Shown here: positions 52,620 to 61,307 of the stretch, piece after piece | Numbering within the stretch: position 1 is the first letter of the stretch | Layout: each line of letters opens with the position of its first letter | Origin: Sphaerisporangium rubeum | GTDB taxonomy: Bacteria; Actinomycetota; Actinomycetes; Streptosporangiales; Streptosporangiaceae | Direction: 5' to 3' | Assembly: GCF_014207705.1 (NCBI RefSeq) | Contig: NZ_JACHIU010000001.1 | Coordinates: forward strand, 7,432,501 to 7,496,500 | Length of the DNA: 64,000 bases | Program-made: the position numbers and the translations under genes | Notes under the pieces: generated by a model | Told to the model about the DNA's origin: nothing | The model's database searches: none | The model's input: the letters and a program-made list of their open reading frames with translations, nothing else

Positions 52620-53156
52620 TCAGGTGGTGACGCGCTCGATCACGACCTCCTGCAGCACGACGTCCACCACGGGACGCTCGCCGCGGGTCTGGGTCTTGGC
52701 GATGGCGTCCACGACGTCGGCACCCTCGACGACCTCACCGAAGATCGTGTGCTTGCCGTTGAGGTGCGGCGTCGGCACGACCGTGATGAAGAACTGCGAG
52801 CCGTTGGTGCCGCGGCCGAAACGCTTGCCGGCGTTCGCCATGGCCAGCAGGTAGGGCCGGCTGAACTGCAGGTCGGGGTGGATCTCGTCGTCGAACGCGT
52901 ACCCAGGGCCGCCGATGCCTTGGCCGAGCGGGTCACCACCCTGGATCATGAAGCCGTCGATCACCCGGTGGAAGATCGTGCCGTTGTACAGGCTCTCGTC
53001 CTTCTTCTTCTCCCCCGTCTCGGGATGGGTCCACTCACGGGTGCCTTCGGCCAGCTCGACGAAGTTGCGCACGGTCTTCGGCGCGTGGTTCGGGAGGAGC
53101 CGCACCTTGATGTCCCCGAGGGTCGTCTTGAGCTTCGCGAACAGGTTCTCGGCCAT
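52620..53156 (-). CDS. ppiA: Cyclophilin-type peptidyl-prolyl cis-trans isomerase
   Basis: 178 residues. FHRVIDGFMIQGGDP, GRGTNGSQFFITVVPTP and HTIFGEVVEG are the cyclophilin signature with catalytic Arg (FHR) and Gln/Phe residues. No signal peptide, so cytoplasmic folding helper. ATG at 53156 follows AAGGGGT. Its partner position beside the rhomboid gene is typical of oriC-proximal regions. Confidence 0.96.
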   Translation of the reverse strand: MAENLFAKLKTTLGDIKVRLLPNHAPKTVRNFVELAEGTREWTHPETGEKKKDESLYNGTIFHRVIDGFMIQGGDPLGQGIGGPGYAFDDEIHPDLQFSRPYLLAMANAGKRFGRGTNGSQFFITVVPTPHLNGKHTIFGEVVEGADVVDAIAKTQTRGERPVVDVVLQEVVIERVTT

Positions 53157-53319
53157 GGTCGCAACCCCTTCTACTCGCCCGGATGAACGAGCGCAAACGA
53201 TCGGATTTTATCTGCTGTGGCTGGTCAGCCTATCGGCCATCCTCCCACGGGCCGCAGGATTGAGGTGCTTTCGAGCGGGAAGGTGAGCGTGCAGGGCCCC
53301 ACGGATAGGGGAGGTTGGC

Positions 53320-53805
53320 GTGTCCCTGACATTGAGAAAACGCCGTGTCTCGCTGGCGATGCCGAGGACACGGATGGCGCAGGCGAAGTCCCGCGCGTTG
53401 CGTACGGCGGAGCGGATCGGCCCGATGGCGACCACCGCCAAGGAGACCGCGGCGCTGCGCATCGAAGACGCACGGGTGTGGGCCGCACCGCGGCTCGACC
53501 GGGCCGCTCATTCGGTCGAGGAGGACATCGCTCCGAAGGTGAGCGCGTTCCTCGCGACCGCCGCGGAGCGGATCGATCCGGCGCCTACGACGCGACGGCG
53601 TGGCCGCTGGTCGATGATCGCGTTGATCGCGGGTTGCGCGGCCTGCGCGGCAGGCATCGTGATGTACCGCAACAACACTCGCAAGTGGGCCGATTCCATG
53701 AAGGACTCCGCGGCCGACGCCACCCGGTGGACCGCCGCGCGAGCCGGCGAGGACTCCGAGATGAGCGACGCGCGGACCGAAGAGGGGACGCCGCGGGCCT
53801 ACTGA
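53320..53805 (+). CDS. Membrane-tethered helical protein, DUF5324-like
   Basis: 161 residues. A basic N-terminus, an Ala-rich amphipathic region (residues ~25-90 with repeated TAKETAALRIEDARVW, DRAAHSVEEDIAPK), then a single helix (WSMIALIAGCAACAAGIVMY) and a charged tail. It resembles streptomycete DUF5324-type proteins, but I am not certain. GTG at 53320 has GGGGAGG five bases upstream. Function unknown. Confidence 0.7.
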   Translation: MSLTLRKRRVSLAMPRTRMAQAKSRALRTAERIGPMATTAKETAALRIEDARVWAAPRLDRAAHSVEEDIAPKVSAFLATAAERIDPAPTTRRRGRWSMIALIAGCAACAAGIVMYRNNTRKWADSMKDSAADATRWTAARAGEDSEMSDARTEEGTPRAY

Positions 53806-53822
53806 CCTCGCGGCGTCGGACG

Positions 53823-53860
53823 ACGGCGGTGCCCCCGGTGAGAGCCGGGGGCACCGCCGT
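53823..53860 (+). terminator. Strong intrinsic hairpin
   Basis: Sixteen-base perfect arms (ACGGCGGTGCCCCCGG at 53823-53838 and its complement at 53845-53860) around TGAGAG, 17 bases after the stop of the preceding gene. Confidence 0.9.
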
Positions 53861-53937
53861 GTCCGGAGCGGCCGGTTCCCGGCGGGAACCGGCGATCCGT
53901 CAGGACTATCGAGGCGTCGCGTGGGCAGCGAGAGTGC

Positions 53938-55176
53938 GTGTCACACACCCCTGCTTCCGACGCCTCCTCCTCGGATGCCTCGACGCGTCCCGAGACCACG
54001 GAGGCCACCGTGGGCTCACGTCACCCCGGTGGGTTCCCCGCCGTCGAGGACACGCCACCTCCCGCGTCCCGGGAGGAAGACACGGGGGTGACCGCCATAC
54101 GCGCGGTGACCCTCGACGAGGACGACCAGCCGTTCGGACGGCCCGGACGTCCCCTGCGCAGCAACCCCTTCATGTTCGGCCTGACCGCCGCGCTCGGCGT
54201 GCTGACGGCCTGGCTGCTGGTGCAGGCGATCGCCGGCGCGGGCTCGGCCCTCGTGCTGATCGTCATCTCGCTGTTCCTCGCGGTCGGGCTGAACCCCGCC
54301 GTCGAGGCCCTGCAGAACAGGAACGTGCCGAGGCGGCTCGCCATCACCATCGTGTTCCTCGGCGTCATCGGTGTGTTCGTGGGGTTCGGCCTCGCCATCG
54401 TGCCGCCGCTCACCGAGCAGACCACGGGGTTCATCAAGCAACTGCCGGAGTACGTGCAGCAGGTGCAGAACCACCCGCTGATCCGGTCGGTGGACCAGCA
54501 GTACCAGGTGCTGGACAAGGTGCAGAGCTACATCACGAGCGGGAACCTGGCGAGCCAGATGTTCGGCGGACTGCTCGGCGTGGCCGGCGTGGTGCTCAGC
54601 GCGGTGTTCAGCGCGCTGACCATTCTGGTGCTCACGCTGTACTTCCTCGGCTCGCTGAACTCCCTCAAGGAGACGGGGTACCGCCTGGTGCCGCGCTCGC
54701 GGCGCACCCGTGTGCAGCTGCTCGGCGACGAGATCATCAAGCAGATCGGCGGCTACGTCGCCGGCAACCTCATCATCTCCGTGATCGCCGGTGTGGTGAC
54801 GTACATCTTCCTGGCGATACTCGACGTGCCGTACGCTCTCGCGCTCGCGTTGTTCGTCGCGGTGACCGACCTCATCCCGATGGTGGGTGCGGTGATCGGC
54901 GCCGCGGTGGCGACCGGTGTGGGGTTCCTGACCTCACCGCAGGCGGGGATCGCCTGCCTGATCTTCTTCGTGATCTACCAGCAGATCGAGAACTACGTGA
55001 TCTCGCCGCCGGTCTTCAAGTCGTCGGTGGACGTGCCGCCGATCGCGACCATCGTCGGTGCGCTGATCGGCGGCACACTCCTCGGCATCGTCGGCGCGCT
55101 GCTCGGCATCCCGCTGGCCGCCGCGTTGATGCTCATCGTCCGCGAGGTCGTGTTCCCCCGCCAGGAACGGCTGTGA
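53938..55176 (+). CDS. AI-2E/UPF0118-family membrane transporter
   Basis: 412 residues. A disordered N-terminus (~1-80) and eight helices, with the family's late motif ADLI-like VTDLIPMVGAVIGAAVAT, YQQIENYVISPPVFKSSVD and LLGIVGALLGIPLAAAL. Members move autoinducer-2 or act as Na+/H+ antiporters; the substrate here is unknown. GTG at 53938. The 3' end overlaps the small convergent gene by 44 bp. Confidence 0.9.
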   Translation: MSHTPASDASSSDASTRPETTEATVGSRHPGGFPAVEDTPPPASREEDTGVTAIRAVTLDEDDQPFGRPGRPLRSNPFMFGLTAALGVLTAWLLVQAIAGAGSALVLIVISLFLAVGLNPAVEALQNRNVPRRLAITIVFLGVIGVFVGFGLAIVPPLTEQTTGFIKQLPEYVQQVQNHPLIRSVDQQYQVLDKVQSYITSGNLASQMFGGLLGVAGVVLSAVFSALTILVLTLYFLGSLNSLKETGYRLVPRSRRTRVQLLGDEIIKQIGGYVAGNLIISVIAGVVTYIFLAILDVPYALALALFVAVTDLIPMVGAVIGAAVATGVGFLTSPQAGIACLIFFVIYQQIENYVISPPVFKSSVDVPPIATIVGALIGGTLLGIVGALLGIPLAAALMLIVREVVFPRQERL

Positions 55177-55333
55177 GCCGCCGGTCCCGCTGATACGGCC
55201 GGCCACCGTCCCCCTGCTCGGCGGCCCGCTTGCGGCGCTTGCGCATCACGAACCATCCGATCCCGAGCACGACCATGCCGATAGGCGTACGGGCGAGCCA
55301 GCGGGTGACGAAGAGTTGCAGAATCCGTTTCAC
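55133..55333 (-). CDS. 66-residue basic membrane protein
   Basis: GTG at 55333 with GAGGAGGG four bases upstream. It reads VKRILQLFVTRWLARTPIGM, one helix ending FVMRKRRKRAAEQ, then a basic Gly/Arg-rich tail. Its last 15 or so residues are antisense to the end of the transporter gene. Function unknown; the strong ribosome site supports it. Confidence 0.65.
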   Translation of the reverse strand: MKRILQLFVTRWLARTPIGMVVLGIGWFVMRKRRKRAAEQGDGGRPYQRDRRLTAVPGGGTRPRGR

Positions 55334-55417
55334 GATCCCTCCTCGTTGCGTCACCGCCCCCTACCCGCCGCACCGGCGAACATTCCGTCACCCAGCGGCG
55401 TCAGGCCGTCCCCGCGG

Positions 55418-55915
55418 TCAGATCGTCCACTTCTGATTGGCCCATCCGTTGCAGTCCCACAGCTGGACCTTGGCCCCGTTACCGCCGACGCCGCCGAGGT
55501 CGGCGTCCAGGCATTTGCCGTTGTAGAGGCTGTAGACGGTGTGGCTGACCGCGTCGTAGACCCACTTCTGGTTGCTCCAGCCGTTGCAGTCCCAGAGCTG
55601 GACCTTGGTGCCGTTGCTCCCGATCGTGTTGAGGTCGGCGTCCAGGCATCGGCCGTTGTACTCGCTCTTGATCGTGTGGGTGCGCACGTCGTACGTCCAT
55701 TTCTGGTTGTTCATCGTGTGGCACTTCCACAGCTGGACCTTGGTGCCGTTGCTCCCGATCGTGTTGAGGTCGGCGTCCAGGCACTGCCAGTTGGAATGGT
55801 TGCGGATCTGCACGGTCGCCTTGGCGGCGGCGAGCCCGGTCGAACCCGCGACGATCACGGCGCAGCCGGACACCACGGTGAGCACCCGGGCGGCCCTGAT
55901 GAGGTTGCGACGCAC
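55418..55915 (-). CDS. Secreted ricin-type beta-trefoil lectin domain protein
   Basis: 165 residues. A signal peptide (ARVLTVVSGCAVIVAGS...AAAKA) followed by a complete three-lobed RICIN domain and nothing else. Each lobe has CLDADL, GTKVQLW and NQKW (QxW motif): lobes at ~42-78, 88-123 and 133-165. It probably binds polysaccharides such as xylan or galactans outside the cell. GTG start with GGGGAG ten bases upstream. A GH10 xylanase lies 3 kb away. Confidence 0.9.
   Translation of the reverse strand: MRRNLIRAARVLTVVSGCAVIVAGSTGLAAAKATVQIRNHSNWQCLDADLNTIGSNGTKVQLWKCHTMNNQKWTYDVRTHTIKSEYNGRCLDADLNTIGSNGTKVQLWDCNGWSNQKWVYDAVSHTVYSLYNGKCLDADLGGVGGNGAKVQLWDCNGWANQKWTI
55596..55783 (-). repeat. 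Two identical 53-bp repeats inside the lectin gene
   Basis: 55596-55648 and 55731-55783 are identical for 53 bases (starting AGCTGGACCTTGG, ending GTCCAGGCA), 135 bases apart. They encode CLDADLNTIGSNGTKVQLW in lobes one and two; lobe three is diverged. Confidence 0.9.
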
Positions 55916-56039
55916 TCTGCCTGTTCTCCCCTCGGACGATTACTGTCGGTAGTCGAACCTACACGCGCCGATGAGGGCTCGTGACGGCGACACGTCGGGG
56001 AGATCGGCTGACCGGGCCGTGCCGGACGGCCCGGTGGCC

Positions 56040-57437
56040 TCACATGTTGATCATGTGACCCGCGAGCCCGTGCACGGCCTCCTTGATCGCCTCACCGAGG
56101 GTCGGATGTGCGTGCACATTGCGTGCGACCTCGTGCACCGTGAGATCCCACTGCTGCGCGAGCGTCAGCTCAGGCAGCAGCTCGGTCACCTCGGGCCCGA
56201 TCAGGTGCGCGCCGATCAGCTCGCCGTACTTCTCGTCGCTGAGCAGCTTGACGAAGCCGGTGGCGTCCCCGAGGCCGTGCGCCTTGGCGTTCGCGGTGAA
56301 CGGGAACTTCGCGACCTTCACCGCGAAACCCTTCTCCCTGGCCTGCGCCTCGGTGTAGCCGAAGCTCGCGATCTGCGGCTGGCAGTACGTCGCCCTCGGG
56401 ATCATCACGTAGTCGAGCTCCATCGTCTCGGCATCCGCGATGGTCTCGGCGGCGACGATGCCCATCGCCTCGGCGGCGTGCGCGAGCATGAGCTTGGCGG
56501 TGACGTCGCCGATGGCGAAGATGTGCGGCACGTTCGTCCGGCACCGGCCGTCGACGTCGATGGCGCCGCGCTCGGTCAGGCGCACACCGGTGGTCTCCAG
56601 CCCGTAGCCCTCGACCCGAGGCTGGAAGCCGATGGCCTGCATCACCTTGTCCGCCTCAAGGGTGCGCCGCTCGCCGTCGCGCGACACCTCGACCCTGACC
56701 TTGCCGCCGGACTCGTCGATGGACTCCACGCGGGTGGAGGTCAGCACCTCGATGCCGAGCCGCTTGTAGCGGCGGGCCAGCTCGGCGGACACCTCCTCGT
56801 CCTCCAGGGGGACGAGCCGGTCGAGGAACTCCACGATCGTCACCTTGACGCCGTAGGCGCTCAGTACGTACGCGAACTCCACGCCGATGGCGCCGGCGCC
56901 GGCGATGACGATGCTCTCCGGCAGGGTGTCACTGAGGATCTGCTCCTCGTAGGTGACCACGCGCTCGCTGACGGACGTGCCCGGCAGCAGCCGCGTGGTG
57001 GCCCCGGTGGCGATGACGCAGTTGTCGAACGTCACGGTCTCCGTGCCACCCGCGGTGGCCACCTGGAGTGAGTTCGGGCCGGTGAAGGTGCCGCGGCCGT
57101 CGTACTCGGCGATGCCGTTCTTCTTCATGAGGTAGTGCACGCCTTTGACCCGGCCGTCGGCCACCTTGCGGCTGCGGGAGAAGGCCACGGAGTAGTCGAA
57201 GGTGACCTCACCTTGGACCTGGATGCCGAAGGTCTTGGCCTCGCGGGTGAACAGGTGCGCGAGCTCGGCGTTGCGCAGCAGCGCCTTGGAGGGGATGCAG
57301 CCGACGTTGAGGCAGACACCACCCCAGTAGCGTTCCTCGACCACCGCGACGCTGAGCCCGAGCTGTGCGGCGCGGATGGCGGCGACGTAACCGCCGGGGC
57401 CGGCCCCGACGACCACGACGTTGAAATGAGCACTCAT
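56040..57437 (-). CDS. lpdA: Dihydrolipoyl dehydrogenase
   Basis: 465 residues. FAD-binding [20 protein letters not shown], redox pair Cys42/Cys47 in [16 protein letters not shown] motif [21 protein letters not shown] and C-terminal [17 protein letters not shown] with the active His. It reoxidises lipoamide of 2-oxoacid dehydrogenase and glycine-cleavage complexes. ATG at 57437 follows TATCGT by seven bases. It is a single gene here. Confidence 0.96.
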   Translation of the reverse strand: MSAHFNVVVVGAGPGGYVAAIRAAQLGLSVAVVEERYWGGVCLNVGCIPSKALLRNAELAHLFTREAKTFGIQVQGEVTFDYSVAFSRSRKVADGRVKGVHYLMKKNGIAEYDGRGTFTGPNSLQVATAGGTETVTFDNCVIATGATTRLLPGTSVSERVVTYEEQILSDTLPESIVIAGAGAIGVEFAYVLSAYGVKVTIVEFLDRLVPLEDEEVSAELARRYKRLGIEVLTSTRVESIDESGGKVRVEVSRDGERRTLEADKVMQAIGFQPRVEGYGLETTGVRLTERGAIDVDGRCRTNVPHIFAIGDVTAKLMLAHAAEAMGIVAAETIADAETMELDYVMIPRATYCQPQIASFGYTEAQAREKGFAVKVAKFPFTANAKAHGLGDATGFVKLLSDEKYGELIGAHLIGPEVTELLPELTLAQQWDLTVHEVARNVHAHPTLGEAIKEAVHGLAGHMINM

Positions 57438-57444
57438 GCACCGG

Positions 57445-57450
57445 ACGATA
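57445..57450 (-). promoter_or_regulatory. Probable -10 element TATCGT, leaderless lpdA
   Basis: TATCGT on the minus strand lies seven bases before ATG 57437; no ribosome site. Confidence 0.5.
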
Positions 57451-57992
57451 TGACCTGGCCGGCCGCCGTACCGCACCGGGGGCGGGTCCGGCTCCGCGCG
57501 ACGGCCCGCGGCAGGCGGTGCGGGACGCCTTCTGTCCGGCAGGACCGGCTCTTTCCGTGGATGAGATGGCTTTTATCACCTTAACCGGCGAGCCATTCTT
57601 CAAGCTGCTTTATCAGAGTAAATCGCTCAAGATCGCGATGACGGACAAGCCGGGGAAATGACGATTTCCACCCCGGCCGGACTGCGACCACCGGCGGTCG
57701 CCACCTGTGCGGATGTGGACGTATCCCCCGGCACAGCCGGGCGAACTGGTCGATCCGTCGGGACTAGGAGGAAGATCGCATGATGTGTCCGATGAAGTCC
57801 GGAAATACAGCTGTGAAGACTACAACAACAGATTAAGCAGCTTGCAAAACGCCGCGATCGGCGTTTGTCCGGCCTCGTATCCGGAAAACAAGACAAGCGG
57901 GAGACCTGTTCACCCATCAAGCGATTCACCGAAAAAATGGCAACAATCCTGCCGACCAGCTAACTCGCTTGTCGTCCACATAGGGAGACGCA
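57451..57992. other. Long intergenic region of lower G+C, 542 bp
   Basis: Between the divergent lpdA and cationic secreted-protein genes. Bases ~57560-57640 and 57800-57960 are clearly richer in A+T than the genome. It contains one short ORF with a perfect ribosome site (57780-57836) and a TCGTCCACA box near 57972. I see no tRNA, riboswitch or long coding frame; a 100-residue minus-strand frame has no coding bias. Confidence 0.6.
57780..57836 (+). CDS. Possible 18-residue peptide or leader ORF
   Basis: AGGAGGAAGATCGC leads directly to ATG, the strongest ribosome site in the window. The frame reads MMCPMKSGNTAVKTTTTD and stops at TAA. It lies 156 bases before the secreted cationic protein gene on the same strand. 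It may be a regulatory leader peptide or a short secreted-signal precursor; the codon sample is too small to decide. Confidence 0.4.
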   Translation: MMCPMKSGNTAVKTTTTD

Positions 57993-58376
57993 ATGCCCAA
58001 CCTCGCGAAATTCGTGGGCACGCTTACCATCGGCGCCGTACTGACCGGCGGCATGGCCGGCCTGGAACTCGCGACCACCGCCACCTCCGCCCAAGCGGCG
58101 GCCGTGGTCATCAAGGGGGGCGGGGGCGATTACGACCGCCTGTTCCGCAACCGCAGCTACAACAGGAACCGCTCGCTCGCGCGCAACTGGACCCGCCACT
58201 GGAACGGGGCCGCGGCCCGGAGCTGGGCACGCAACTGGGCCCGTCACATGACCCGCAGCGGCGCGCTCACCCGCGCCGTCAACCGCCAGGCGCAGACCGT
58301 CAACATCAGCCTGGTGTTCCCTGAGACCTTCACCTCGCCGGTGACGGCCACCGCCTCCATCCCCATCACGAGGTAG
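57993..58376 (+). CDS. Secreted, strongly cationic Arg/Asn/Trp-rich protein
   Basis: 127 residues. Signal peptide KFVGTLTIGAVLTGGMAGLE ending SAQA, so a mature part of ~92 residues starting AAVVIKGGGG. The central region has tandem units RSLARNWTRHWNGAAA and RSWARNWARHMTRSGA, flanked by RLFRNRSYNRNR; a neutral C-terminal stretch (VNISLVFPETFTSP) follows. Net charge is strongly positive. ATG has AGGGAGACGC upstream. Function unknown; a wall-binding or membrane-active role is inference. Confidence 0.75.
   Translation: MPNLAKFVGTLTIGAVLTGGMAGLELATTATSAQAAAVVIKGGGGDYDRLFRNRSYNRNRSLARNWTRHWNGAAARSWARNWARHMTRSGALTRAVNRQAQTVNISLVFPETFTSPVTATASIPITR
58170..58265 (+). repeat. Two tandem 48-bp coding repeats
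   Basis: Residues 60-75 and 76-91 of the secreted cationic protein align as RS-x-ARNW-x-RH units. The DNA copies are diverged, so the duplication is old. Confidence 0.75.
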
Positions 58377-58570
58377 CCTGCCCGGCCCCCGCGATCCGCC
58401 GCGACGGCACCCGAAGGCCCGGGTACGGCACCGCCGTACCCGGGCCACACCCCTACGCACCCCTGTTTCCACCCCAGAGCTGCCGCCACACCGGCGATCA
58501 CCACCCATGGCCCGGCCGTTTCCCCGATACTGGGTAGTCCGCGGCAGCGAGGCCAGGGAGGTCCGCCCCC

Positions 58571-58924
58571 ATGGGCAGCAAAGAGGTCGACGAGTTCGTG
58601 AGGACCAAAGTCCTCCCGCAGCACCAGCCGATCGTGGAGATGCTCCGCGAGCTGATGAAGGAGAACGCTCCCGGCGCGACCGAGGTCATCAGCCGCGGCT
58701 CCCCCGCCTGGCAGGGTGACAAGATCCTCGCCATCATCAGCACCAGCAAGACCCACATCACCTTCGCGTTCGCACGCGGCGCCGAGTTCGACGACTCCTA
58801 CGGTCTGCTGGACGGCATCGGCAAGACCACCCGGCACATCAAGATCAAGAAGGTCGACGGCGTGGACCAGGCCGCGCTGCGCGACTACATCAAGCAGGCC
58901 GTCGCGCTCGACTCCGGCAAGTGA
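58571..58924 (+). CDS. DUF1801-family protein
   Basis: 117 residues. SKEVDEFVRTKVLPQHQPIVEMLREL, ATEVISRGSPAWQG, THITFAFARGAEF and HIKIKKVDGVDQAALRDYI match the DUF1801 (YdhG-like) fold, a small soluble protein of unknown function. ATG at 58571 has GGGAGG about nine bases upstream. Confidence 0.88.
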   Translation: MGSKEVDEFVRTKVLPQHQPIVEMLRELMKENAPGATEVISRGSPAWQGDKILAIISTSKTHITFAFARGAEFDDSYGLLDGIGKTTRHIKIKKVDGVDQAALRDYIKQAVALDSGK

Positions 58925-58963
58925 CGGCCGGCGCGCGCCGTCCCTGACCGCACCGGTCGCTCC

Positions 58964-59008
58964 ACGCGAACGGCCGCCTCCCCGTGACGGGAAGGCGGCC
59001 GTTCGCGT
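58964..59008. terminator. Bidirectional intrinsic terminator
   Basis: Sixteen-base perfect arms ACGCGAACGGCCGCCT (58964-58979) and its complement (58993-59008) enclose a loop that can itself pair, between the convergent DUF1801 and xylanase genes. Confidence 0.9.
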
Positions 59009-59023
59009 GACCGTTCCTGAGCT

Positions 59024-60091
59024 CTACTTGCGGACGCTGAGCAGGGCCCCGTAGGCGGGTTTCGGCACCAGGTTCTCGTCCATGATGGTGGCCGCTCCCT
59101 CGCCGTCGAACCAGCCGGGAACCCACGAGTGCGCGTCGGTGAAGCCCCAGACGGTGAACTCCACGCAGCGGCGGTTGTCGACGCAGGTCTGCAGCATGCG
59201 CTTGTAGTAGTCGGCCTGGGTGGCGAGCTTCTCCGGGGTCACCGGCAGCACCATGCGGACGTCGGCCTCGGTGATCGCGGCCTCCAGCCCGAGGTCGGTG
59301 AACCGCTTCATGACGCTCGGGAAGTCACCGGGGTAGTCGTACTGGATGCCGAGGTGTCCCTGGAAGCCGATGCCGTGGATCGGCACACGCTTGGCCTTGA
59401 GGTCCTTGACGATGTTCAGCGTCTGGTCGATCTTGGCGGCGTTCCACTCCAGGTTGTAGTCGTTGATGTAGAGCTTGGCGTGCGGGTCGGCCTCGTGGGC
59501 CCAGCGGAACGCGTCGGCGATGTAGCCGGGGCCGAGCTTCTGCAGCCAGATGGTGTCGCGCATCTTGCCGTCGTCGTCCACCACCTCGTTCACCACGTCC
59601 CAGGCGCGGATCTTGCCGCGGTACCGGCCGACCTCCTTGAAGATGTGGTCGCGCAGGATGCGGCGCAGCTCAGGCGCGCCGATGCTGCCGTCCGCGACCC
59701 CCGCGGTGAGCCACTCGGGGAGCTGGTTGTGCCACACCAGTGTGTGCCCGCGCACCTTCTGGTCGTTGCGCTGCGCGTTGCGTACCACCGCGTCCGCGCC
59801 TTCCCAGGTGAACTGGCCGCGCTGGGGCTCGACCTCGGACCACTTCATCGCGTTCTCACCGGTGACGTGGGTGAACTCACGGTTGAGCGTGCGGCGGTAG
59901 CCGGCGTCGTCCGCGAGCGTCGCGACGTCCACCGCGGACCCGATGTACACCTTGATCTTCTTGGACAACTCCCGCAGGTTGTCCGGAGTCTTTCCTCCGT
60001 GCTGCCCGGGATGGGACTGCATGGCGGTCGCCGGCAAAGGCACCGCCACCGCGAGCGCGATGGCGGCAAGGCCCAGTAGGACGCGTTTCAT
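59024..60091 (-). CDS. Secreted GH10 endo-1,4-beta-xylanase
   Basis: 355 residues. Signal peptide RVLLGLAAIALAVAVPLPATAM, then a single GH10 barrel with WSEVEPQRGQFTW, GHTLVWHNQLPEW, acid/base Glu169 in WDVVNEV and nucleophile Glu275 in AAITEADVRM. No carbohydrate-binding module is attached. It cuts xylan outside the cell. ATG 60091 has GAGG seven bases upstream; the longer frame is not needed. Three inverted repeats of GAAA/TTTC type lie 68-153 bases upstream. Confidence 0.94.
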   Translation of the reverse strand: MKRVLLGLAAIALAVAVPLPATAMQSHPGQHGGKTPDNLRELSKKIKVYIGSAVDVATLADDAGYRRTLNREFTHVTGENAMKWSEVEPQRGQFTWEGADAVVRNAQRNDQKVRGHTLVWHNQLPEWLTAGVADGSIGAPELRRILRDHIFKEVGRYRGKIRAWDVVNEVVDDDGKMRDTIWLQKLGPGYIADAFRWAHEADPHAKLYINDYNLEWNAAKIDQTLNIVKDLKAKRVPIHGIGFQGHLGIQYDYPGDFPSVMKRFTDLGLEAAITEADVRMVLPVTPEKLATQADYYKRMLQTCVDNRRCVEFTVWGFTDAHSWVPGWFDGEGAATIMDENLVPKPAYGALLSVRK

Positions 60092-60158
60092 CGATTGCCT
60101 CACTTGGGTCATGGACGAGGATCTGCTGGTCCCCCGACTACATGGCACGCCGTGGATT

Positions 60159-60244
60159 GAAACTTTCGAGCTTGAGCCGAGATGTTTCGTGAGATGAAAC
60201 GTAGATGTAACGCTGGCACGCGTCAACGGTCCGAAATATTTCGG
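60159..60244 (-). promoter_or_regulatory. Three GAAA/TTTC inverted repeats, likely xylanase operators
   Basis: GAAACTTTC (60159-60167), GTTTC-N7-GAAAC (60184-60200) and CCGAAATATTTCGG (60231-60244, perfect 14-mer) lie in the 273-bp spacer upstream of the xylanase. They resemble the CGAAA/TTTCG repressor sites reported for streptomycete xylanase genes (recalled, not checked). Confidence 0.55.
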
Positions 60245-60364
60245 ATGGATCACCCCAGGTGAGACCGCTTTATGCGATCCGGCGGTCTGAAACCCGGAAA
60301 AACGGCGAGGCCGGCCGGTCCAGCCAGGAGGTGACAGGACGGTTCGCTCCGGCCGGAAAGCGGC

Positions 60365-61216
60365 TCAGAAGAGGGTGAGCGGCTCCGCCGGCATGGGCTC
60401 CGGCAGCGGCTCCACCTCGGGCACCAGGCCGCGTACCTCGTCGTGGAAGCGGCGGGTGAGCGGAAGCGCGCCGGAATTGTCGGGAGTGTGGATGAACACG
60501 GTGGGTGAGCGGCCCTCTCGCAGCCACGCCGCGGCCGTCTCGACCCAGAACCGCCAGCCTTCGACGGTCGGCGCCGTGGCGTCCCTGCCGATGTAACGGA
60601 CGACCGGCCGGTCGGTGAGCGCGAACGCGCGCCGCGGCAGGCGCGGCTTCTTCGTCCACGCCTCCCGCTCGGCCGCACTGACCGGAGGGCTCTGGAACAG
60701 TGCTGTGGTGTCGAACGGCACCCACTCGGCTCCCGCGCCGGTGAGCACATCGGTGAGCAGTCTTTCTGCGCGCCGGTCCTCGAAGAACGCGCGATGCCGC
60801 ACCTCGACCGCGTACCGGTGCGAAGCCGGCAGCCCTCGCAGGAACGCGGCCAGCGTGCCGAGGTCCCCCGGGCCGAACGAACCCGGGAGCTGGACCCACA
60901 GCATCCGCGCACGCGGCCCGAGCGGCTCCATGGCGTCCAGGAAGACCCGCAGCTCCTCCTCCGCGCCGGTCAGGCGCCGCTCGTGCGTGATGGTCCTCGG
61001 CAGCTTCACCAGCAACCGGAAGTCCGGCGCGGTCTGCCTGGCCCACGACTCCACCGTGGCGCGCGGCGGCGTCGCGTAGAACGTCGTGTTGCCCTCGACC
61101 GCGTCGCACCAGGAGGCGTAGGCCCGCAGCCGCTCACCCGGCGGCAGCGGATGCGGCAGGTAGGTCCCCTGCCACGGCGCGTGTGCCCACATGGCGCATC
61201 CCACATGAAGCCGCAT
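60365..61216 (-). CDS. DUF72-family protein
   Basis: 283 residues. MRLHVGCAMWAH, WCDAVEGNTTFYATPP, LVKLPRTITHERRL and PTVFIHTPDNSGALP are DUF72 signatures; TIM-barrel fold, function not established. ATG at 61216 follows TAACGT by eight bases. It is a single gene divergent from the PH-domain gene. Confidence 0.9.
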   Translation of the reverse strand: MRLHVGCAMWAHAPWQGTYLPHPLPPGERLRAYASWCDAVEGNTTFYATPPRATVESWARQTAPDFRLLVKLPRTITHERRLTGAEEELRVFLDAMEPLGPRARMLWVQLPGSFGPGDLGTLAAFLRGLPASHRYAVEVRHRAFFEDRRAERLLTDVLTGAGAEWVPFDTTALFQSPPVSAAEREAWTKKPRLPRRAFALTDRPVVRYIGRDATAPTVEGWRFWVETAAAWLREGRSPTVFIHTPDNSGALPLTRRFHDEVRGLVPEVEPLPEPMPAEPLTLF

Positions 61217-61224
61217 GCCTGGAG

Positions 61225-61230
61225 ACGTTA
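61225..61230 (-). promoter_or_regulatory. Probable -10 element TAACGT, leaderless DUF72 gene
   Basis: TAACGT on the minus strand lies eight bases before ATG 61216; no ribosome site. Confidence 0.45.
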
Positions 61231-61307
61231 GCGGAGCCGATCGCCGTACCGAAACCTGAGATCGACCGCCACGTGCCAGGATCGGGGTACTCGTCCACCT
61301 TCGCCAC

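Noticed and set aside
57627-57929. A 100-codon minus-strand frame in the intergenic region
   Set aside because: Third positions show no bias and it has many isolated Cys/Ser codons; the plus-strand short ORF has a far better ribosome site.
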